From NCBI GenBank assembly GCA_036852015.1, contig JAANDG010000226.1, positions 62,001 through 126,000 of the forward strand: 64,000 bases of DNA, in the 5' to 3' direction. The translations under genes were made by a program, and so were the position numbers. The notes beneath the pieces are model-generated. The model did not search any database, had not been told where the DNA came from, and saw only the letters and a list, made by a program, of their open reading frames with translations. Each line of letters begins with the position of its first letter. The stretch's first letter is position 1. This document shows, one piece after another, positions 35,928 through 44,836 of the stretch. This stretch comes from Pelodera strongyloides (taxonomy: Eukaryota > Nematoda > Chromadorea > Rhabditida > Rhabditidae).

Positions 35928-37693
35928 ACGCATGTGCCGCAAGGTCGCCGTGTCACGCCTCTAATTTATTCGCACTATACAATGGTTATTGTGTGATTGT
36001 TTGTATATAAAGTCTTTAATTTATTTGTGTGTTTGGAATAGAATTGTTGAAGACAGAAATACACAAAAGCATTCAAACATGTATTTTTACATAATTTTTT
36101 GAAAAAAAAAAAGGTTCATCCGACTATGAAAAAGAAAAGAAAATGTATAACAGAATTAATATGCATACATGCAATTTTCACTAACGTAAGTAACGTTTTA
36201 TTTGATGCAAAATACCTTTATTTGGATTATCTTATAATGTTAGGTAGCTAACAATAAGGGACAGAGTTTGTGTAGAGCATGCATCGTCAATGTGCATCCT
36301 CAAACAAACAAAAAAACTGTTTATAGATCAGATATGTTGCGGCACATTCCAGAACGCATGCAATTTCATTTATTTATTTGATTTTCAGTTTTTTCCCTTT
36401 CTTTGGCAATCTGGTATCCTTAGAAAAAATCGCTTTGGAAAAACAAATGAGATCAAGAAAAAATCAGAAAAAATAATGGCAACAGCGCAAAAGACAACGC
36501 TCATAATCTGACAAAGTTCAGTTCCTTGAGCTAGTTAGATGCAAGAAGCAAACGTAGGTTTAAGTTTCGATATTTTTCTATTTTCTAGAAAAGTTACGCT
36601 GGATGAGTTATTCTGAAGTGAGTTACGCGGACACTGTGAACACCGCAATAGATAGTGTCTTATTATATAAAGGAGAAATTTTTTTTGACCTCATGTCGGA
36701 AACGAAATCCATAATACGTTTCAAGGATTTGGTATAAGCAGTCCAACTTTTCGCAACTCCAAAATAAGCAAAATGAGTCGCAGATTATAGGCAATACGTT
36801 TCAGACGTTTGCCCATTTTTGTGAGGCTTTGAAGTATTGGAAAGTCGCCTCACGCGGCGATAGCCGTCTGGTCAGAAATAATTCTAATTCTAATATTTTA
36901 CGCTACATGAGCGTGCTCCTTTCTTCTTTCTACAAGAGTGGTTGAAGCGGAATACCGGCCGGTTTTTGAAACACCGCGTACACCAGTATTCTTCTCTGGA
37001 CCTCAGGCGCGCAGCGCGGAAATGCGTAGCCGCGTCCGCGGGAAAAGATTGCAAATTTGCATTGAAAAATTCGAGAGACAGAGAAACCTCTTTTCTGCGT
37101 CTCCGCCTTTCCCAGGTTAAAAAGCCATATCTTTTGCGCGGACGCGGTTACGCATTTGCGCGCTGCGCGCCTGAGAACGTAGTTATGCAGCTTATGCAAA
37201 GGAACACAAATTAGAATAAAATATCGAGCTAATTCGAGCAACTTTGCATAAATACGTAATAATTCGGCTGTCCACGAACCATGCGTTTCAAAAACCGGCC
37301 GGTATTTCGCTTTAATACATTTCTTAAAAGTTAGTTTTTGACTTGTTTCGTAGATATTCTGAGCGTTATACTAATTTGTCATGGAATAAATGCGTTTTCA
37401 TTTCTCTTCAACCGTCTATGTCCGTAGTTTGCCCAAGCCCAAGAACATCAAAGTTCTATGGAACGTTCTGGAAACCGTTCCAATTTTTCCTTTCTCTCGT
37501 TAGCTTTCACTTCAAATACAAAAAGGCGCCTTTTCACTGCTAGATCCTTGAAAGCCAGCCCGCGTGCCTTTTGGAGTGCCATGCCTTCGCATGCACTTTG
37601 CACTTCTTTGCTACATCAAAGAACAATGCTAGAGGCTGCGTTTTTCAAAGTCTACGGCAACTATCTGGATTTATTTTGTGACTGGGCAAAGTG
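35928..37693. other. KR2-KR3 intergenic region
   Basis: No exon supported. A TATATAAAG near 36003 may act in KR2 3'-end formation. The region holds a repeat with GTCGCCTCACGCGGCGATAG (about 36843-36875, related to 10611 and 27395) and a TTAA element with a nested GC-rich palindrome (36942-37315). Confidence 0.5.
36942..37315. repeat. TTAA-type element with nested GC-rich palindrome
   Basis: Outer ends TTGAAGCGGAATACCGGCCG / GTTTCAAAAACCGGCCGGTA and TTTCGCTTTAA. The middle (36993-37175) is a copy of the GC-rich palindrome at 20918, flanked by CCTCAGGCGCGC and GCGCGCCTGAG. Confidence 0.75.
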
Positions 37694-37700
37694 TATATAT
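37694..37700 (+). promoter_or_regulatory. possible TATA box of KR3
   Basis: TATATAT 34 bases before the KR3 ATG, with no acceptor between. It would leave a very short 5' UTR. Confidence 0.4.
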
Positions 37701-37733
37701 GCCACAGTGAGGCGGCAAATAACGTAGAATACA

Positions 37734-39883
37734 ATGAAGATTTCGACTCAATATTCACCACTTTTATTACTAATTGTTATATTTGTTCAAGTAACGTTCG
37801 CGGCTGCACTGGAGACTTCTGAGCAAGAGGTAGAATTTAGTTAGTAGCGCATTACAACTTACTTCTGACCCAAAATACAGCTTTCGGTTGGCGTTTTTCT
37901 CTACCGACTACGGTATCTCACTAAAATCTCTCGATTTTCGCAAAATGACTTTCCATTTCTGAGCGAAATGCACTGCGGTTTTACAATCATAGTAACTAGC
38001 TATCCGCTCAACTTTATGTCTAAATTTAAATTAAGAAAATTCCATTACCTATGTACTCATTTTTTCGTCGTGAATAATTCCTTCTACTTCTAGAATTCCG
38101 CAGTACAAGGGCAACGGGTTTCTGTGAGCTCCGCCTCTGATGATGTAAAACCCCGAACAGAGGTTTGTGTTTAGTTTTCATCCTCAGAATTGCAAACAGT
38201 TAAAATATATATGAAATATTAAATATTTATTTATTAGATATTAAAAAAAACTGAAAATCCTGATTTATCTAGAAATCTCTATACACACTGTAAATGGATT
38301 CATTCGTTTCCGTCATTGCCTCTGGGTTGTACCTTCTTGTAATTGCGCATACATAAAGCTTCTTTAGCCAATAACCGTGCTCGAGAATAATGATGTTGCT
38401 GCACCTCACAGAATTTCAACTAAAAGTCGATTTCGAGCAAGGACGATAAAAATAAAGAAGCTACGCAGCAAGAAAGCACGTCAGCAGCGCATCAAAAAGC
38501 AACAGCAAATTAAGGTATAAAATTTCTAATGTCAGTGCTAATTATGGTCGCATCAGGATAATAACCATGAATAATTGTACTATTTTATGAGCTAATGACG
38601 CAATTATGAAAACATAAAGCATAATATACAAATATACTTGTGAGAAATATTAACAAATTTAAATAAGAAACATCTTCAGAAACGCCGCGCTCTCAGAAGA
38701 CGACAATTAGCAAAGAGGAAAATTGACGCAAGAAAACGAATTGCCAAAAAGGTACGGTATATATAACACACTGGTTACAAACGATACTTTGCCGCAAAGA
38801 GAGTCCTTTCTGTTCGCGATAAGAGAGGTCTTTCCGGAATGAGGTGGGCCATTTCCGTCAATTGCCGGAAAACCGTGTATAGTCTTATCGCGAGGCCAAG
38901 CTCCATTCCGCATCCGCACTGTGCCCCTCCGGCACATATGGGCACGGAAATTGGGTATGATGCACGACAATGTAGCTATGCTGGATAAGTTTCCAACAAA
39001 ACCTAGCTATATTTGTGCCGATCTAAATTTCAAAAAAAAACTTTAATATCTTTCATTATTTACAAAATGACCCTTTAGAAGGCCGCACAAAGTCGTCGTC
39101 AAAATATCAGAAAACGCCTGGCGCACCATAAAAAACGAAGCACCCTCAAGGCCCACAAGGTTAGCAAGCATGCATCAGTTTTCTATAAAATAATCAAAAT
39201 CGGTTATTGTGACATTTCTTCAATGGAGAAAGTTTCATTATACACTCAGTGTGATAAAGAGTGTTAGTCACCGAACTATGCCAGCAACTAGAACATCTCT
39301 GGACACCTCCCACACTGACGTAGTGACCCTACGACACTCTCTCACCACAGTTCCCATCGCCATAGTGACACTCCTCCCCATCTCCCTTACCCAGTGATTG
39401 GTTGGTGAATTTCCAAATTTATCCCACAATTTCAGAAGCGAGCCGCTATTCAAAAACAGACTCGTGAAGCAAAGACGGTATGTTTTCAAAGTTAATCTCC
39501 TATTGTTAGCAAACTCTGAATTGTATGAGTCGGCTAGTTTTCTTCACAGGACCCTTGTTAGTTGAAATACAAAGAGGAACGGCATGTGGTTTGTGAAGCT
39601 GGTGATGCTCAAATGGATTGATGTGTACTGTATACAAATGAAGTGTCAATTCGTGCCTTTCTGGCACAGTATCCTATGTTAGTGCGATAGCGCTAACATA
39701 GTTTGGGTTCAATCCGAGAGCCCTTTTTCCCAGTTTTCAGTTTTCACCCTTTCAATTTTTGTATTCATTTCTATTCGTTCTACTAAATGTGTATATTTTC
39801 AGAAGCGAACTACAAAGAAACCGAAGAAAGCCGTCCCGCAGCCGCCAAAACTCTTCAACCCATTCAAAAAGCTATTTGGATAA
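37734..39883 (+). CDS. KR3: secreted Lys/Arg-rich precursor
   Basis: Seven exons: 37734-37829, 38094-38162, 38368-38514, 38680-38751, 39079-39159, 39436-39477, 39803-39883 (TAA); 195 residues. All introns are phase 0, and five of the seven exons begin or end next to Lys or Arg codons. Residues 1-23 are a hydrophobic signal peptide (MKISTQYSPLLLLIVIFVQV...). The pro-part (24-74) is mildly acidic and low in Lys/Arg. Basic sequence starts around RFRAR (76-80), a weaker processing site than in KR1 and KR2. The mature part is Lys/Arg/Gln-rich, Cys-free, with only one Asp and one Glu; KRRALRRRQLAKRK matches KR1 KRRALRQKKRR. It ends PPKLFNPFKKLFG, a short amphipathic basic tail not found in KR1 or KR2. 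It is the most diverged of the three tandem paralogues. Poly(A) signal at 39933. Confidence 0.78.
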
Positions 39884-39932
39884 TCGGAACATATAATTTA
39901 ACTTACTTGTGCTTGTTTATTTACAACCTACC

Positions 39933-39938
39933 AATAAA
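39933..39938 (+). terminator. poly(A) signal of KR3
   Basis: AATAAA 50 bases after the stop. The poly(A) signal of the convergent minus-strand gene is only about 80 bases further on. Confidence 0.7.
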
Positions 39939-40018
39939 TGGTGCTAGTTTGGTGGAAACTTTTTTTACTGAAAAGAGACAGCGGAAGTAATTTAAGTGCA
40001 ACAATTTTCATCAAAAGA

Positions 40019-40024
40019 TTTATT
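40019..40024 (-). terminator. poly(A) signal of the lysine-rich GMDTL-repeat gene
   Basis: AATAAA on the minus strand, 33 bases after the stop at 40057. Confidence 0.7.
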
Positions 40025-40056
40025 AATTAATTTGCCTTTAGTCAGTTGTGATGGAT

Positions 40057-42316
40057 TTAGCCCTTCTTCTTCTTGCGTCCCTGCAATAAATGTTATGTAA
40101 CTTAAAAATGTAATAATTATAAAGTTCGCGCAATCGCCGTACAAAACGGAATCCGCCATCCCCCTTCTCGGGTGCGCGGGTGAAGCGCCAGGGATGGGCG
40201 GAATGCGTCATTGACATGCCAAAGTTGCGTCAAATTAGTGCAATTCTCACGTGTGGCACACACACGCGCTTATGCACCGCAAAGTAAGCGGCAGGTGCGC
40301 CAAATGAAATTGCACCCCCTTTCGCGCATCCCTGGCGCACCACCCGCGCGGGGACTGTGTGATTTCATCAATGCATGTACTGACGTCTTCTCCTTCTTGT
40401 TTGACCACGGCGCCCCAGTCACTGGGAGTGTCTTCCAGGGTGTCCATACCCTTAGCAGCCTTCGGAGCAGCCACCTTTTTCTTCTTGTCTTCTTCTTTCT
40501 TCTCTTTGTCCTGGAATAAAATTGTCGATTGCTTATACTAGTTAAACTCAATATCACGAAAAATCAGGATCTTTCATGTCATTAGTAAACGACATCACTA
40601 ACAAACTGTTAATGGTTAGGTATAGCTAACCAACTGCTGACTTTACGTGGCATTAGCAAAATCGCTAATAAACCGCTGACCGCTAACAAATTGCTGACCG
40701 CTAACCAACCGCTGATCGCTAACAATTCGCCCACCTGCTTGACAACGGGTCCCCAATCACTGGGTGTATCTTCCAGAGTGTCCATTCCCTTCCGTGGACC
40801 ATCTTTTTTCTTTGGTTTTGGTGGCTCTGGTGTTGGTGCATTTTCTTTATCTTGTGATGAATTGTTGTTGTCGTCTGAAATAATAATAATAACGGTTTAT
40901 TGGTTAACAATCAATACAAAAGAGAACGTCAACCAAAGGGAACCGAAAGGATAATCTCACTAAAATAAGTTAGGATATAGAGAGAGAAGGCTTTCAACAA
41001 CTACTATGTTCCACAACACATGAGCCTCAAACTACAAGAAATTACCCTTATCCTTGGCCTTCTTCTCCTTTGTGGGTTGTGTGTCACAGGTGCCCGATTT
41101 CTTGTTATTACCCTTCTTTTTCTGTTTCTTGTCGAACTGAAAAGAAATTCGAATGTGCTTCAGTTTTGGATGTTTATATGGTTTATGGATTGTGATTTCA
41201 GTCTTGTGGTGGGCATATGCTTCAGGAAAGACCCTGGCGCATGGTGCGCAACATGCTTCGTACTTTGGAGTCTACATAGGTGAACCCGCGCGACAAAAGT
41301 AGGTCTGTCACAATCCAGTGGGACGCACACAATTGGCCCACATTTGAGCGAGCTGCCACATATGTGCGCACTTTTTTGTAGCCGCTCATCTGTCATTTCT
41401 TTGGGGCGCACAATGTTTTACATTTAAAATAAATAAACGAACATCTTGTTTAACAACGGGTCCCCATTCGCTGGGAGTGTCTGCCAACGTGTCCATCCCG
41501 TTTCCTTGATTGCCGCCTTTACTTTTCTTCTTTGGTGAAGGTTTCGGGGTCTCTGGTTCGGGTTTTTCTGGCTTTTCGCCTTCTTCTAAATAAATGACAG
41601 TAAAGTGATATAACACGTCGTATCCGAAGTATTCTGAACAGTATTATGTGCCTTTCCACCGGAGAATGGAGCTTATTTCGCACAAAATACAAGAAAGCAG
41701 GTATCCAGTGCGAATGTCGACGTTGTCAAGTGGTCAACTTCATGTTTCTTCCACCTTTTTTAATTCTACCTGTCTATGTCTACCTATCTCTCCCCCTCTC
41801 TCTCGCTTGTTTCATGGTTGAGCACGATGTTTGGAAACTAAATCCTCCTCACCCTTCTCCTCCTTCTTTTCCTCCTCTTTCTCTTTATCCTTCTCCTCCT
41901 TCTCCTTGTCGCCCTTATCGTCTGCGTCTCCCTCTTTCTCCACTTTCGACTCTTTCTGTTGTTCGGATTCTTTTTGTGTTGTTTCATCCTTGGTCCCTTT
42001 CGTTTTCTCTTTCTTCTTCTTTTTATTTGCGGCCGGTGAATTACTGGAAATATTTTATTTTACATTCTTCTCTCTCTATCCTCGGTGGAATCGGAGCGGT
42101 GAATATGGCCTCTGATATGTACCATCAGGCTTCTGAATCTATCGTCTACTGTACCGATGCCCCATTTTAGCTCTAGCACTTCAATATCGTGAGACTCATG
42201 AGACTGAAATATGCTTTCGTGAGTGAAGCAAGAAGGTAAAACTTGAAATACAAGACATACGAATCGCTGGATTTCTTCTTCCGATTATCAGTCGCTTTTG
42301 AAACCGAACTCTCCAT
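40057..42316 (-). CDS. lysine-rich protein with three GMDTLxDTPSxWGxVVKQ repeats
   Basis: Minus-strand exons in order: 42316-42261, 42043-41853, 41585-41443, 41136-41046, 40874-40735, 40510-40385, 40080-40057 (TAA); 256 residues, in frame. Donors at 41442 (GTTCGT) and 40384 (GTCAGT) are weak. It starts MESSVSKATDNRKKKSSDS, followed by a long Lys/Glu block, then three modules: GMDTLADTPSEWGPVVKQ, GMDTLEDTPSDWGPVVKQ and GMDTLEDTPSDWGAVVKQ. Each sits at the 3' end of its own exon, after a Lys/Pro-rich linker. The protein ends GRKKKKG. There is no signal peptide or membrane segment, so it is likely cytoplasmic or nuclear and largely disordered, with the repeats as short interaction motifs. I do not recognise the motif; the acidic-Trp-Gly core loosely recalls the SND1-binding Trp motif of metadherin, without evidence of relation. 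It converges on KR3. Confidence 0.72.
40145..40345. repeat. GC-rich inverted repeat with GCGCCAGGGATG arm
   Basis: GTGAAGCGCCAGGGATGGGCGG and the complementary CGCGCATCCCTGGCGCACC lie about 130 bases apart in the last intron of the lysine-rich gene. Similar GC-rich words occur around 12940 and 1495. Confidence 0.5.
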
Positions 42317-42408
42317 GTCCTGAATAGAGAGCAAAAGTAGATTTAATGAGTTACAGCTGATGTTGGTCTATGGTCTGTATCAAACAAAAATATAGTTTGT
42401 TGAGGGAG

Positions 42409-42786
42409 TTAAGGGGTCAGGCCCACTTCAGGTAACCCCTATTTTTGATCACTTCATCTGACTCTCCGTGTCAAATATAGTAGGATGCAATTTTTTCCTA
42501 TTTTCATGTGCAACACTCACGCAGTAACGAGCAATTTACCATAGTCAGGCATACCGATACAATCTATCGCAGTTGTCCCAAGTTCACTTTTCCGTTTTCG
42601 AGCAGTTTTACATTAGGTGTATGCAAAAACGCTGGAGGTGTATGTAAATTTCCTACTGTAGATAAAATTCTACAATGCGAAACTGCGGTAACATGGATGA
42701 TAGTTTCGCATACGAAAGTGCGTGGAAGCATAACATAAATACTCTGTGAAGTGATCGGGTTACCTGAAGTGAGCCTCCTCCTTTAA
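42409..42786. repeat. TTAA-ended element, GGGTCAGGCCC family
   Basis: TTAAGGGGTCAGGCCCACTT at the left and CTGAAGTGAGCCTCCTCCTTTAA at the right, with the AAATATAGTAGGATGCAATT segment. It lies just upstream (5' side) of the first coding exon of the lysine-rich gene. Confidence 0.75.
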
Positions 42787-42850
42787 GCTATTCTATGTGA
42801 AACCCTGGGTTTGATATACCACTATAACCTACGCTGTCATCGTCTTTCAC

Positions 42851-42919
42851 CTTTTTCCTGCGTGCTTTCTTGTCTTGTTTTGCATCCGCACATTGTGCTA
42901 AATATTTCCTTCTTATATA
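42851..42919 (-). promoter_or_regulatory. candidate promoter and non-coding first exon of the lysine-rich gene
   Basis: On the minus strand TATATAAG (42919-42912) is followed by a donor AAAAAG|GTGAAAG at 42850. A transcript starting near 42885 would have a short 5' UTR exon spliced to the TTCAG acceptor just before the ATG at 42316. A trans-spliced leader is the alternative. Confidence 0.35.
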
Positions 42920-43316
42920 CTTATCAAAGGAAATGCACATCACCCAAAGATACCTACGATAGTATCTAAATACATGCACATGCATCCACAGGTGTGTGCC
43001 TCAGGTTCGCGAGCAAATCTGTTCCGCGTTACTTATGCACGCGGACTAGTGGCGCACCTGTGGCACCCGGCTTATCGTTTAGTCGAAGTCGATGTCATTG
43101 CCTCTATGATACCTTATACCTTACCATTAATAGTAATAATTGCCAAAAACGCGCACCTGATGTGAAAACAAGAACCAGCGTAACGATAAATATATTTAAC
43201 ACATGTGTAACAGACGCAAGTGGAAAGTATTCTTCAGTCATCATGATTGCATCTAATGCAACATAGAAAACATTCTAAATATTGGGTACTGTAAATAGTT
43301 CACTGAGAGCCGATGA

Positions 43317-43835
43317 GTTGCGCGCCGCACCATTTCGGGAAACAAAATGCGCGCCGCAAAGGAATGGGAAACAAAATGCGCGCGGAATAGAAATGGCGCG
43401 CAAAGTGTTTCCCGAAAAGGTGCGGAAAAGGTGCGGAAATGGTGCGGCGCGCAACTTGCGCCCCGCACCATTTCCGCACCTTTTCGGCAACGTTTTTGAA
43501 AGCGCTCGGAGGATCTGCCGTAAGTGCAGTTGTTGTACTAATATTTTTCCGCAAGCACAGGTCTCACATGTGTTGTGTAGCCGAGTGGTCTAAGGCGCTG
43601 TTCAGAGAAAGTATCTAACAAGAGTGTAGGGTTCGAATCCAACACGCTGCTTTCTTTTTGCAGTTGCTACTTATCCCGCACCGTTTCCGCACCTTTTCGG
43701 CAACGGTTTGGGGGTGTTTCCCGCAACAGTTTGGGGGTGTTTCCCGCACCAAAACGGCAACCAGAGTCGGTTAAAAAACTTTTGCGGCGCGCATCAAATT
43801 CTTTTGCGGGAAACACCCCCAAACTGTTGCCGCGC
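43317..43835. repeat. GC-rich inverted-repeat cluster around a tRNA-like sequence
   Basis: Two blocks (43317-43500 and 43676-43835) are built from GCGCGCCGCACCATTTC, CCGCACCTTTTCGGCAACG and TTGCGGGAAACACCCCCAAA in both orientations. Between them is a tRNA-like sequence (43577-43657). GC content is far above the surroundings. No protein-coding signal. Confidence 0.65.
43577..43657 (+). repeat. tRNA-Leu/Ser-like sequence
   Basis: GTAGCCGAGTGGTCTAAGGC is a good type II tRNA D-arm/A box, and GGGTTCGAATCC is a perfect B box about 45 bases on. The T stem and acceptor stem pair poorly, and no clear anticodon arm is visible. Probably a pseudogene or tRNA-derived element. Confidence 0.5.
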
Positions 43836-43839
43836 GCAA

Positions 43840-44800
43840 CTCTTGAGTTTCGTTGTTCTGAAATCATGAATTCTACGGAAAACAAGTAGACCATAAAGTT
43901 TGCTGTTTCAATACAATAACTATGCAAGCGTGCACCACAGTAATCAAAACAGGAATACTATAACAAATTACCATAAAGTTCAGAGTCAGGTTCTTGGAAT
44001 GAGTGCAGAAAAAGGTACGTAAATGTCCGACAACGAGTTTATCCCTTATTTATACCGGTATCAATATTCTAATATTTGTCCTTCTTTATAGAATATGTAT
44101 GTTTCACTACTTTTATAGAATATGTATGTTTCAGCAATTTTTTCCTCTATGAAGCCCACAGGCAAAAGAATAACCGCTTTGTAGTGATTTCCAGTTCGTT
44201 ACGCGCTGTCTATATTACGAACTGTGTACTGTATTTGAAATCATTTGTCATGAATACGACCACACTCCAATCAATATTTTTAATTTTTATTTTGTGATTC
44301 TGATTTATATTTTTTCACGCGGCGATCGCGAAGAACAATTGTTTATATAATTTGCTTTCATATGTTTTGGTACATTTCCTTGCACTGTTTTCCTTGTAGA
44401 CTGTGACTAGTTGTTTACTTTTTCTATGTAACTTAACCTCTGAGTTTCTTCATATTTTTTGAGTTTCCATGCAGCAATCTAAAAACATCACTGTCTCTTT
44501 TCCCTATTTCTATTTTGATTTTAAAAGTTTATTGAGTTGTCGATTTCTCTCTCGCTCGCTTGGAACTCTGCTCTTTCACTACACAATCAGTGATGCTATT
44601 CATTTTTTTCACGTTCATTTCTAGTTCGTCGGTTGAAATGATTATCTAACAGCCTCTTTTTTTTTCTTTTACTGATATAATCTCATAGTAATTCGACTTT
44701 TTTGTCATTATCGTTCAACATATCTTTTTTTTATTGCATAGTATTGTATCCGCCAATCCCCCTTATATGGATCATTAAATTACTTTGCCTTAGTTAACTA
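43840..44800. other. intergenic, nothing recognised
   Basis: AT-rich sequence rich in T runs upstream of the FUN14-domain gene. No exon, tRNA or clear repeat was identified. Confidence 0.5.
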
Positions 44801-44836
44801 ATTATGTTGTTTAGACGTGAGGCGGCAGCATCCGCC

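Noticed and set aside
35676..35956. Minus-strand Gly/Leu-rich frames opposite KR2
   Set aside because: Antisense of the Ala-Lys-Arg codons of the last KR2 exon.
41646..42170. 174-codon plus-strand open frame rich in Ser/Pro/Leu
   Set aside because: Antisense shadow of the Lys/Glu-rich exon 42043-41853 on the minus strand.
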